NCBI RefSeq assembly: GCF_001665395.1
Contig: NZ_LZSG01000040.1
Location: 62,001-126,000 of the forward strand
Reading direction: 5' to 3'
DNA: 64,000 nucleotides
From: Mycobacterium sp. 1164966.3
GTDB lineage: Bacteria > Actinomycetota > Actinomycetes > Mycobacteriales > Mycobacteriaceae
Shown here in pieces: positions 35,210 to 42,786 of the stretch (positions within the stretch are counted from its first letter, which is position 1; every line of letters begins with the position of its first letter). The notes beneath the pieces are model-generated. The model searched no databases. It was given only the letters and a program-made list of their open reading frames with translations, and was not told where the DNA came from. Position numbers and translations under genes: made by a program.

Positions 35210-35865
35210 AGGTGACCGATGGCGAAATCCGCGGCCTGGCCGACCATGCCGTTGAACGGATACGCACCGTGCTGTCGGTCTGGCGGGCCGCCGGGAGCGC
35301 CGTCGCAGATGTTGTCGCCGGGGGCGCACAGGTCGATGGTCTTGCCAGCAAACTGCGGGCCGATGACGATCGGCGGCGAGCCGAACGTGCGCAACCAATT
35401 CGGCGACGGTTTCCCGAACAGCGCGACGGCCGCGACGTGGTTGGCCCCATCCGCCGATACACCGCCCGCCGTCATGTTGCCGGTCACGGCCGCGCCCTGG
35501 GAGTAACCTCCGACGATCATTCTGGTGTTCGGGCAGCTGGCCGCCATGGATTGGATGTGCCCGCGTTCGTCGCCGACCCCGGCGTTGAAGGTCCCACGGA
35601 AACCGGGGTTGCCGAAGTCACCGCTGGCCGGGTAGTTGACGCCATACTCGCCGACGGATCTGCCGCCGGCCCGCCCGCGCACTGCATTGACGAATGCGCC
35701 TCCGACCCCCCCGACACCGGGTGGCTCGCCGGTGCCGCGGGCGAAGATGACCTCGATGTCGGGGCACGCCTGCGCGGACGCGACCGGGACCGGCGAGGCC
35801 GTCGTCGCTGCAGCAACCAGGGACGCGGCGAGCCAGGACGCGCGCCGGCGTAAATCGGTCATCAT
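35206..35865 (-). CDS. cutinase-family secreted serine esterase
   Basis: A 219-residue cutinase with a signal peptide (MMTDLRRRASWLAASLVAAATTASPVPVASAQA) and mature start ACPDIEVIFARGTGEPPG. The nucleophile is in VGGYSQGAAV, the Asp/His pair lies in DNICDG and HGAYPFN near the end, and the four Cys expected for two disulfides are present. Mycobacterial cutinase-like proteins are secreted esterases or phospholipases. It overlaps both neighbours by four bases, between an SDR and a NYN-domain protein, so all three belong to one transcript. Confidence 0.9.
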   Translation of the reverse strand: MMTDLRRRASWLAASLVAAATTASPVPVASAQACPDIEVIFARGTGEPPGVGGVGGAFVNAVRGRAGGRSVGEYGVNYPASGDFGNPGFRGTFNAGVGDERGHIQSMAASCPNTRMIVGGYSQGAAVTGNMTAGGVSADGANHVAAVALFGKPSPNWLRTFGSPPIVIGPQFAGKTIDLCAPGDNICDGAPGGPPDRQHGAYPFNGMVGQAADFAIGHL

Positions 35866-36770
35866 CGGGTTTCTCCATCACTATGCAGCCGCACCAGACG
35901 CGTGGTGCTGCTCTCGTCGAGGTCGACGATGTCGCTGCGCGAGCGCAGAAAATCGCTGAATGACTTGAATCCCAGCGACTTCTCGCTGAACGACGGGTTC
36001 ATCCGCTTCATCTGCGCCTTGACCACCGAGTTGTGCAGCCAGTCGGCGTCGTCCTTCTCCTGACTGATTCGCAGCGCACGCTCGAGCAGGCTGGTGGCCG
36101 CGGCTTGCGGATCCGGGGGCGGCGGCTCGTCCTCGGGTTCGGAGGTCGCGTGCCGGCCACGCTTCTTGGGCTGGCGCACCGGCGCGCTTTGGGTGGGTAT
36201 TCCGGGCAGGGTGTCGTAGGTGACGAACTCGTCGCAGGCGGCGGCCAGCGACTGGCTGCTGGCACCGGCCACGCCGATGCCGACCACATAGCGGCCGAGC
36301 CGTTTGCAGCGCTGGGCAAGGGCGATGTAGTCGGAGTCGCCGCCGACGATCACGACGTGGGTCAGGTCGGGCAGCCGGAACATGTCTTCGACGGCGTCCA
36401 CGGCAAGGCGGATGTCGGCCCCGTTCTTGCCGTAGACGGTCGCCGGAAACAGTTGGACCAAATCCACCGCGCGACCCACGAGCTGGCCGTGATACCGGGC
36501 ATTGACGTCGGTAGACCAGTCCGCGTACGCGCGGGTGAGGACCAGCGTGCCGAACGAGGAAGCGAAATCCATGACGGCGCCGAGGTCGACGGTCGCCGCC
36601 TCGAGCCGCTCATTCTCCAGGCCCTTGGCCTTGTCCCGTTGGAACGCGTTCCGGCCGTGCACCTGGTCGTAGTGCGAAATGACGATGTTGTCGAAATCGA
36701 AATAGACCGCAACACGGTCCGCACCGGATTCGGTCATTCGGTCATCGTGCGCCTCACCGGCGGAATTCAT
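35862..36770 (-). CDS. NYN-domain (PIN-like) nuclease with C-terminal OST-HTH/LOTUS domain
   Basis: About 302 residues from ATG 36770 (MNSAGEAHDDRMTESG; ATG 36737 is the alternative). The NYN domain has the acidic residues expected of a PIN-like nuclease: AVYFDFDNIVISH, GADIRLAVDAVED and IVGGDSDYIALAQR. A Lys/Pro-rich linker (about 190-225) leads to a C-terminal segment (SLLERALRISQEKDDADWLHNSVVKAQMKRMNPSFSEKSLGFKSFSDFL) that is the OST-HTH/LOTUS RNA-binding domain. It is likely to act on RNA. It sits at the head of the cutinase/SDR transcript, an odd pairing. Divergent from the FadE gene at 36885. Confidence 0.85.
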   Translation of the reverse strand: MNSAGEAHDDRMTESGADRVAVYFDFDNIVISHYDQVHGRNAFQRDKAKGLENERLEAATVDLGAVMDFASSFGTLVLTRAYADWSTDVNARYHGQLVGRAVDLVQLFPATVYGKNGADIRLAVDAVEDMFRLPDLTHVVIVGGDSDYIALAQRCKRLGRYVVGIGVAGASSQSLAAACDEFVTYDTLPGIPTQSAPVRQPKKRGRHATSEPEDEPPPPDPQAAATSLLERALRISQEKDDADWLHNSVVKAQMKRMNPSFSEKSLGFKSFSDFLRSRSDIVDLDESSTTRLVRLHSDGETR

Positions 36771-36884
36771 CAAGCTTCCGTCGTCCGACAATGGTCTTCC
36801 CGGCCAAGTAGGGTTTGCAACTGTTAGCAACTAGTACGAGCGTTCTGCACCAAAAGTTCGGACAGCCGCGGCAAGGGAGCCGGA

Positions 36885-38063
36885 ATGGATTTCGAACTCG
36901 ACGCCGGCCAACGGGCCTGGTTGGACGAGGTCCGCGAATTCCTCCATGCCAACGTGACCGCGGAGTTGCGTGCCGAACTTGCCGAGCATGATCTCGAATT
37001 TCCCGACGGCGAGGTCGCGCAATTTCGCCGCAAGATCGGCGACAAAGGGTGGTTCGGACTGAACTGGCCGCCCGAATACGGAGGTTTAGGGCTTGGCGCT
37101 GTCTATCAGCACCTGCTGATGAGCGAGTTCGAATATTGGGGAGTGCCAGGACCCGACCTGACGGTCACCTCGGTGGCGCCGATGATCATGCGACACGGCA
37201 CCGAGCAGAACAAATCCGAATGGCTGCCGCTGATCGCCAAAGGTGAAATGGTTTGCGCGGTAGGGTATTCCGAGCCTGAGGCCGGCACCGACTTGGCCAA
37301 CCTGCGCACTCGGGCGACGCGCGACGGCCGGGAATGGGTGATCAACGGCAGCAAGATCTGGAATAGCGCGGCGCAGCGCGCCACCCATGAATGGCTGTGC
37401 GTGCGCACCGATCCGACCAGTACGCGCCATCACGGAATCTCGGTGATCATCGTCCCGGTCGACAGCCCGGGCGTAGAGATCCGCCCGCTGTACGCGTGGT
37501 CGGGGTATCGCACCAACGAGGTGCATTTTCGCGACGTGCGGGTGCCCCTGACCAACCTGATCGGCGAGGTCAACCGGGGCTGGAGGTACATCACCGGAGC
37601 GCTCGATCTCGAACGCGGGGCGCTGACCAACGCCGGCGACCTGCGCCGGGCGGTCGACGACTTGCGTGAGCTCGCCGTGCACCCCCGGCGAGACGGCACG
37701 GTGCCCGCTCGCAACGCGGTGCTTCGGCGCCGCCTGGCACAGGCCGAGGCCGACGTGGAGGCGGCCACGTTGATGGGCTACGAGGCAGCCTCGATTCTCG
37801 ACACCGGCGTCGTCCCGACCGTGGAGGTAAGCGTCGAGAAGGTCTTCACCAGTGAACTTCGTCAGCGCATCGCCGATCTCGCGCTCGATCTGCTCGGCCC
37901 GGACGGCTTGTTGGCACACCGCAGCGCAGAAGCGCCGCTGGGCGGCAAGTTCGAACGGCTCTACCGCTCGGCGCCGTTGATGCGGTTCGGCGGCGGCACC
38001 AACGAGGTGTTGCGCGACATCATTGCCCAGCGCGGCCACGGGATGCCCACTTATGGACGTTGA
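36885..38063 (+). CDS. acyl-CoA dehydrogenase, larger partner of a second pair (FadE26-like)
   Basis: A 392-residue FadE. Landmarks are GLNWPPEYGGLGL, the FAD-contact VGYSEPEAGTDLANLRTRA, WVINGSKIWNSAA and the C-terminal RFGGGTNEVLRDIIAQRG. LDLERGAL is where the active-site Glu sits in this group. It has GGAGCCGG upstream of ATG 36885. It is followed 15 bases later by the second FadE, in the gene order fadE, fadE, (maoC, ltp...), fadD17 similar to Rv3504-Rv3506 of M. tuberculosis, where FadE26/27 act on the CoA side chain of cholesterol. It heads a nine-gene plus-strand operon. Confidence 0.88.
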   Translation: MDFELDAGQRAWLDEVREFLHANVTAELRAELAEHDLEFPDGEVAQFRRKIGDKGWFGLNWPPEYGGLGLGAVYQHLLMSEFEYWGVPGPDLTVTSVAPMIMRHGTEQNKSEWLPLIAKGEMVCAVGYSEPEAGTDLANLRTRATRDGREWVINGSKIWNSAAQRATHEWLCVRTDPTSTRHHGISVIIVPVDSPGVEIRPLYAWSGYRTNEVHFRDVRVPLTNLIGEVNRGWRYITGALDLERGALTNAGDLRRAVDDLRELAVHPRRDGTVPARNAVLRRRLAQAEADVEAATLMGYEAASILDTGVVPTVEVSVEKVFTSELRQRIADLALDLLGPDGLLAHRSAEAPLGGKFERLYRSAPLMRFGGGTNEVLRDIIAQRGHGMPTYGR

Positions 38064-38078
38064 GATGGACGCTGCCTG

Positions 38079-39191
38079 ATGAGAGCCATACCGACCGCCG
38101 TGCAACGCGAGTTCGGCGCGAGTGTGCGTGCGCTGCTGGCCGCGGAGAGTCCGGTGAGCCTGATCCGGGCACTGAATGAATCCGCCGCCGATCGGAGCAC
38201 TCCGGCGCTGTGGAAGGCGCTCGCCGACGCCGGCGTGTTCGGGCTCGCGATCGCCGAGGAGTACGGGGGATCTGGCGGCACACTTGACGAGCTCGCCGTC
38301 TTCTACGCCGAGGCCGGCCGCGCGCTGTGCCCGACGACGGTGCACAGCACCGTGCAGGCCGCACTGGCGATCGACCTACTCGGCACCGCCGATGCCCGCG
38401 CCGCGTGGCTGCCGGCGCTGGCAACCGGCGAGGCTCGCGGCACGACGGCACTGTGGAGCGCCCGCGACGCCGCCGTCGTCTCGGCTGTGCTGGGCGCCGA
38501 ACCTGTCTCCAGCGGTGCTTGGCGGGTGAGCGGAGTCGTCGGCTATGTCGCCGACGCCGACCTCGCCGACCTCATCGTGGTATCCGCCGCGACACCGGAG
38601 GGCACATCGGTCTTCGTCGTCGACACGCGAGCCGCCGGTGTGAGTATCGAGCCGCTCACCATGGCCGGTAGGCATCGTGCATTCACCGTGCGATTCGACG
38701 ATGTGGTTGTCGGATCCGACGCGCTGGTGGACCACCGGGTCACCCCGTTGGCGCTGCGCCGGGTGGCCAACGCCGCGGTGGCGTTGGGATCACTCGACCT
38801 GGTCGGGGTGGGGCAGGCCGTGCTTGACCGCACGGTCGACTACATCAAACTGCGCCACCAGTTCGGGCGGCCGATCGCGTCGTTCCAGGCGGCCCAGCAT
38901 CTGGTCGCAGACATGCACATCGCCTTGGCCGCAGCGCGATTGGCCGCACACTCGGCGGTCTTCTGGATAGCGCGTGGCCGTACGGCGACCAGGGAAACGG
39001 CCATCGCGCGCATGCACGCGGCGACCGCGGCCAGACTGACAACCCTGGATGCCCATCAACTGCACGGCGGCATCGGCTACGTGACCGAGACCGATCTGCA
39101 TTTGTGGTCCGAAAGAGCGCGCATCGGCTCGACTATCGGCGGCGGGCCCGACGTCGCCGCGGCATGGCTGGAGGAGAGCATTGACGACTGA
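38079..39191 (+). CDS. acyl-CoA dehydrogenase, smaller partner (FadE27-like)
   Basis: A 370-residue FadE with a fuller N-terminal half than the protein at 12176 (WKALADAGVFGLAIAEEYGGSGGTLDELAVFYAEAG) and a C-terminal HQFGRPIASFQAAQHLVADMHI. DAHQLHGGIGYVTETDLHLW provides the flavin-binding segment. It lacks a C-terminal GTNE motif, consistent with being the partner of the 36885 protein. ATG 38079. Its 3' end overlaps the next gene by 11 bases. Confidence 0.88.
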   Translation: MRAIPTAVQREFGASVRALLAAESPVSLIRALNESAADRSTPALWKALADAGVFGLAIAEEYGGSGGTLDELAVFYAEAGRALCPTTVHSTVQAALAIDLLGTADARAAWLPALATGEARGTTALWSARDAAVVSAVLGAEPVSSGAWRVSGVVGYVADADLADLIVVSAATPEGTSVFVVDTRAAGVSIEPLTMAGRHRAFTVRFDDVVVGSDALVDHRVTPLALRRVANAAVALGSLDLVGVGQAVLDRTVDYIKLRHQFGRPIASFQAAQHLVADMHIALAAARLAAHSAVFWIARGRTATRETAIARMHAATAARLTTLDAHQLHGGIGYVTETDLHLWSERARIGSTIGGGPDVAAAWLEESIDD

Positions 39192-39684
39192 GCAGTCCCT
39201 GATCGATGCCGAATCGGCGTCCCGCGTGGGCACCGTCGCCGCATCCGCGACGGGCGAGGTCAATCGACGAGATTGGCAGCGGTGGGCTGCGGCGGTCGGT
39301 GACCACAACCCGCTATGGTTTGATCCGGATTATGCCCGCGCCAACGGCTTTCGGGACATCACCTGCCCGCCGCTGTTCGTGCAATATGCCGTGCTCGGTG
39401 TCACTCGGCTGGACGGGTTGCGGCCGGACGGTTCCTCCGGCGCGGCCTCGGGAAGTCTCGCGTTCCCGAGGGCTCCCAAACGGATGGCCGGGGGTGAGAG
39501 TTTCACCTTTCATTCGCCGGCCTATCACCGAGATCAGATCGAGATGGTCCGCACCATCGAGTCCATCGTTGAAAAGCAGGGCCGCTCAGGACGATTCGTC
39601 CTCGTTACCTGGCATACGGTGTATCGCAACCAGCGCAGCGAGCTGATCGCCGAAGCGTCGACGTCGATGATCGCGCGGCCCTAG
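39181..39684 (+). CDS. MaoC-like hot-dog dehydratase, N-terminal-type half, TTG start
   Basis: A 167-residue protein starting at TTG 39181, inside the 3' end of the FadE gene and preceded by GGAGGAG. It has the N-terminal hot-dog type of MaoC/FAS1 dehydratases (VNRRDWQRWAAAVGDHNPLWFDPDYARANGF, CPPLFVQYA). Its Asp-His pair (GDHNPLW) is in the position of the hydratase motif. In steroid degradation ChsH1 (a DUF35/MaoC-type protein) and ChsH2 form a hydratase with a partner; here the partner is at 39749. It likely hydrates an alpha,beta-unsaturated CoA. Confidence 0.8.
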   Translation: MTTEQSLIDAESASRVGTVAASATGEVNRRDWQRWAAAVGDHNPLWFDPDYARANGFRDITCPPLFVQYAVLGVTRLDGLRPDGSSGAASGSLAFPRAPKRMAGGESFTFHSPAYHRDQIEMVRTIESIVEKQGRSGRFVLVTWHTVYRNQRSELIAEASTSMIARP

Positions 39685-39695
39685 GAGCGGCGGTA

Positions 39696-39752
39696 ATGAC
39701 GCGCGCCGGCGACGATGCAGAGAGTAGCGATGAGGAGGAGCGGCGCAAATGA
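39696..39752 (+). CDS. 18-codon microORF, acidic, coupled to the downstream gene
   Basis: ATG 39696 has AGGAG eight bases upstream, overlapping the stop of the previous gene, and reads MTRAGDDAESSDEEERRK before a TGA that overlaps the next ATG (ATGA at 39749). The GAG-GAG-GAG codons also form the ribosome-binding site of the next gene. It has the layout of a translated coupling or leader peptide. No family is known to me. Confidence 0.5.
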   Translation: MTRAGDDAESSDEEERRK

Positions 39753-40192
39753 CCGAACCGCAGGTGTTTTACGAGGATGTCGGCGTGGGCGAGCAGATTC
39801 CCACCCTGAGCGTGACCGTCGACGAAACCCAGCTGTTCTTCTTCAGCGCCGCCACCTACAACGGTCACCGGATTCACTACGACAAAGAGTGGGCTGAAAG
39901 CGAGGGCTACGACGACGTGTTGGTCCAGGGTCCGCTTCAGGCGGCGCTACTGGCCCGTGCGGTGTGCGAGTGGATCGGAGGTCGCGGCCGCCTGGTTTCC
40001 TTCTCGGTGCAGAACCGCGCGGTCGCGTATCCGGGTCAGCAGCTCCTGTTCGGCGGCATCGTCACCGGCAAGCGCCTCACCGACGCGGGGGCCGGACTGC
40101 TCGATCTAGATATCGCCGGCCGCCGCGACTCCACCGTGCTGATGCCGGGCACGGCGACCGTCCAGCTGCCCCGGCGCGGAACTCCGTCGTGA
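39749..40192 (+). CDS. MaoC-like hot-dog dehydratase, C-terminal-type half
   Basis: A 147-residue hot-dog protein: FYEDVGVGEQIPTLSVTVDETQLFFFSAATYNGHRIHYDKEWAESEGYDDVLVQGPLQAALLA. The NGHRIHYD..A motif carries the catalytic His and the preceding Asn of MaoC hydratases. It pairs with the 39181 protein to make a heteromeric hydratase. The start has GAGGAGG upstream and overlaps the microORF stop. The 3' end overlaps the Ltp start (GTGA). In the cholesterol pathway the equivalent hydratase adds water to a steroid enoyl-CoA. Confidence 0.82.
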   Translation: MTEPQVFYEDVGVGEQIPTLSVTVDETQLFFFSAATYNGHRIHYDKEWAESEGYDDVLVQGPLQAALLARAVCEWIGGRGRLVSFSVQNRAVAYPGQQLLFGGIVTGKRLTDAGAGLLDLDIAGRRDSTVLMPGTATVQLPRRGTPS

Positions 40193-41391
40193 CCGGCTTA
40201 CGTGGTGAGGCGGCCATCGTCGGCATCGCCGAGCTGCCCGCTGAACGCCGCCCGAGTCGACCGCCGATGTTCACCCTCGACCAATACGCGTTGCTGGCGA
40301 AGATGGTCGTCGAGGATGCCGGCGTCGATCCGGCATGTATCAACGGACTGCTGACGCACGGGATAGCCGAATCGACGATGTTCGCACCGGCTACCTTGGC
40401 TGAATATCTCGGTCTGCCTTTGGATTTCGGTGAGCGAGTCGATCTGGGTGGAGCGACATCAGCGGGGATGGTGTGGCGGGCCGCTGTCGCCGTCGAACTC
40501 GGCATCTGCGACGCCGTGCTGGCCGTGGTGCCCGGATCCTCCGCCGTGCCCCAGTCCGGAAACCGTCCGCCCTCCGCGCCGAATTGGTTTGGGGCGTCGT
40601 CGAACAACTACGGTTCGCCCCAAGCGGAATTCGAAATCCCGTACGGCAACGTGGGTCAGAACGCGCCGTACGCGCAGATCGCACAGCGGTACGCGGCGGA
40701 GTTCGGCTATGACCCCGCCGCGGTCGCCAAGATCGCCGTCGACCAGCGCACCAACGCGTGCGCGCACCCGGGCGCGGTTTTCCACGGCACCCCGATCACC
40801 GTCGACGACGTGCTGGGCAGCCCGATGATCGCCGACCCGATCCACATGCTGGAAACGGTGATGCGGGTACATGGGGGAGTCGGCGTCCTGATTGCGAACG
40901 CCGATATCGCGCGTCGCGGTCGTCACCGGCCGGTGTGGATCGCCGGGTTCGGCGAGCACATCGCGTTCAAGACCCCGACCTACGCGGACGATCTGCTGCG
41001 CACCCCGATCGCGCGGGCGGCGGAGAAAGCATTCGCGATGGCGGGCCTGAGCCGATCAGATGTCGACGTCGCCTCGATCTACGACTGCTACACGATCACC
41101 GTGCTGATGAGCCTCGAGGACGCCGGCTTCTGCACCAAAGGTCAAGGCATGTCTTGGGTTAACGAACACGACCTGACTTATCGCGGCAACTTTCCGGTGA
41201 ACACGGCCGGGGGACAGCTGTCTTTCGGTCAGGCGGGGATGGCGGGCGGCATGCACCACGTGGTCGACGGCGCCCGCCAGATCATGGGTCGAGCGGGCGA
41301 CGCGCAGGTTCGGGACTGCCACACCGCGTTCGTGACCGGAAACGGCGGCATCATGAGCGAGCAGGTGGCGCTGCTGATGCGGGGAGACTGA
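40189..41391 (+). CDS. thiolase-like lipid-transfer protein/steroid aldolase (Ltp type)
   Basis: A 400-residue thiolase-fold protein from GTG 40189 (the longer frame to 39964 is not supported). It begins VTGLRGEAAIVGIAELPAERRPSRP, as in Ltp proteins, and has the SCP-x-like DCYTI (VDVASIYDCYTITVLMS) and FPVNTAGGQLSFGQAGMAGGMHHVV motifs, with no classical thiolase Cys or HGG box. Ltp2 of M. tuberculosis is an aldolase that removes propionyl-CoA in cholesterol side-chain degradation and needs a DUF35 partner; such a protein is encoded two bases after this gene. Confidence 0.85.
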   Translation: MTGLRGEAAIVGIAELPAERRPSRPPMFTLDQYALLAKMVVEDAGVDPACINGLLTHGIAESTMFAPATLAEYLGLPLDFGERVDLGGATSAGMVWRAAVAVELGICDAVLAVVPGSSAVPQSGNRPPSAPNWFGASSNNYGSPQAEFEIPYGNVGQNAPYAQIAQRYAAEFGYDPAAVAKIAVDQRTNACAHPGAVFHGTPITVDDVLGSPMIADPIHMLETVMRVHGGVGVLIANADIARRGRHRPVWIAGFGEHIAFKTPTYADDLLRTPIARAAEKAFAMAGLSRSDVDVASIYDCYTITVLMSLEDAGFCTKGQGMSWVNEHDLTYRGNFPVNTAGGQLSFGQAGMAGGMHHVVDGARQIMGRAGDAQVRDCHTAFVTGNGGIMSEQVALLMRGD

Positions 41392-41393
41392 CC

Positions 41394-41816
41394 GTGAGCC
41401 GCACCGAACCCCGCCCTGTTCCAGAACCCACGCCCGTCTCGCGGCCATTCTGGGACGGCCTGGTGCAGCACCGCATCCTGGTGCAGTACTCGCCCTCGCT
41501 GCAGCGCTACGTCTTCTACCCGCGAACGCTGGCCCCCGGGACGCTGGCCGACGACCTGGAATGGCGCGAAATCGATGGTGCCGGAACGCTGTACACCTTC
41601 ACCATCGCTCGCCGGCCCACCGGGCCACCCTGGGCCGACGCGACGCCGCAGTTACTCGCGGTGGTGCAGTGGGATGCCGGGCCCAGGATCAGCACCGAAT
41701 TGGTCGGTGTCGATCCCGAAGGCCACGAAGCCATCCGGGTCGGAATGCGGGTGAGGCCGGTGTTCTACGATCTGCCCGAGGCCGGAATCACCCTACTGAA
41801 GTACCGTCCGGAATGA
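41394..41816 (+). CDS. DUF35 OB-fold protein without zinc-ribbon Cys, partner of the Ltp
   Basis: A 140-residue DUF35 (OB-fold) protein. The opening pattern PFWDGLVQHRILVQYSPSLQRYVFYPR matches the rubredoxin-like zinc-ribbon region of DUF35, where C-x2-C and later Cys are expected, but the protein has no Cys at all. The rest (GAGTLYTFTIARRPTGP, LLAVVQWDAGPRISTELVGVDPE, GMRVRPVFYDLPE) is a complete OB fold. It would form the aldolase with the Ltp at 40189, as ChsH2 does with Ltp2. GTG 41394 follows the Ltp stop by two bases. Confidence 0.8.
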   Translation: MSRTEPRPVPEPTPVSRPFWDGLVQHRILVQYSPSLQRYVFYPRTLAPGTLADDLEWREIDGAGTLYTFTIARRPTGPPWADATPQLLAVVQWDAGPRISTELVGVDPEGHEAIRVGMRVRPVFYDLPEAGITLLKYRPE

Positions 41817-41820
41817 CTCG

Positions 41821-42786
41821 ATGGTGCGGTCGGAGGCGCACATGGACGATGCCGTGCAGGCAATGCTGCGTGACCTGGATGCCGGATTTCCACGTGTGGA
41901 AATCATGACCGGCCCGCAGGCCCGCGCAGCAGTGGCTGAGCGACGGGTTCCGGCAACCAACCTGGAAGATGTTCGCTGCACGGTCGATCGCACGATTCCA
42001 GCTGACGCCGGCGACATCCCGGCGCGGTTCTACTACCCGCACGGGGACCCATCGGAACACCGCCCCGGGATCGTGTATTGCCATGGCGGAGGTTTCGTCT
42101 TCTGCGACATCGAATCCCACGACGGCTTCTGTCGGGCACTGGCTCGCGGCAGCCAAACCGTCGTGGTTTCGATCGACTATCGACTTGCGCCCGAACATCC
42201 CGCGCCCGCGGCGGCGTTCGACGCTTTCGCGGCGTTTCGCTGGGTGGTGGAAAACGCCCGCGAGTTGGGGATCGATCCGGCGCGGATCGCGGTCGGCGGC
42301 GACAGCGCCGGCGGAAATCTCGCCGCGGTCACCGCCATTCTCTGCCGCGAACGAGAAGTCAGCGCACCCGCCGCACAACTTCTCATCTACCCCGCGATGG
42401 ACCCCTCGTTCGACACCGACAGCTATCAGCGCTACGCCAGTGGATACGTCAACACCCGTGCGGCGATGATCTGGTACTGGCGCCAATACCTAGGCGGGCA
42501 AGAGCTTTTCGACCCGCCGTACCTGGTGGCCCCGGCACGCGCGGAATCCCATGCGGGGCTGCCACCGGCGGTGATCGTCACAGCCGGCCTGGACACGTTG
42601 CACAGCGAAGGGTGCGGCTATGCACGGCAGTTGCGCAGCGCGGGGGTGCGGGTGATACACCGTGATTTTCCCGGCCTCTTCCACGGGTTCATGACCATTC
42701 AACTCTTGCCCGCGGCAGTGTCGGCCCTGCAGCTGGTCTGCCGCGACTTGCGGCAGCTGCTGTCTCCGAGCCTGGAGCCACGGTGA
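41821..42786 (+). CDS. alpha/beta hydrolase, HSL family esterase
   Basis: A 321-residue HSL-type esterase with YCHGGGFVFCD, the nucleophile in GGDSAGGNLAAV, an Asp in VVSIDYRLAPEHP (before the loop) and the catalytic His in FPGLFHGFMT. The order is the same as in the enzyme at 10641, but sequence identity is modest by eye. ATG 41821; ATG 41842 is an alternative. The stop overlaps the start of the monooxygenase gene (GTGA), so this esterase and that Baeyer-Villiger homologue are co-translated, which makes sense if it hydrolyses the ester produced. Confidence 0.88.
   Translation: MVRSEAHMDDAVQAMLRDLDAGFPRVEIMTGPQARAAVAERRVPATNLEDVRCTVDRTIPADAGDIPARFYYPHGDPSEHRPGIVYCHGGGFVFCDIESHDGFCRALARGSQTVVVSIDYRLAPEHPAPAAAFDAFAAFRWVVENARELGIDPARIAVGGDSAGGNLAAVTAILCREREVSAPAAQLLIYPAMDPSFDTDSYQRYASGYVNTRAAMIWYWRQYLGGQELFDPPYLVAPARAESHAGLPPAVIVTAGLDTLHSEGCGYARQLRSAGVRVIHRDFPGLFHGFMTIQLLPAAVSALQLVCRDLRQLLSPSLEPR

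Noticed and set aside
36771..36884. Possible KstR-type operator before the FadE operon
   Set aside because: GCAACTGTTAGCAAC contains AAC and GTT halves, but the spacing differs from TNNAACNNGTTNNA by a base, so it is not called.
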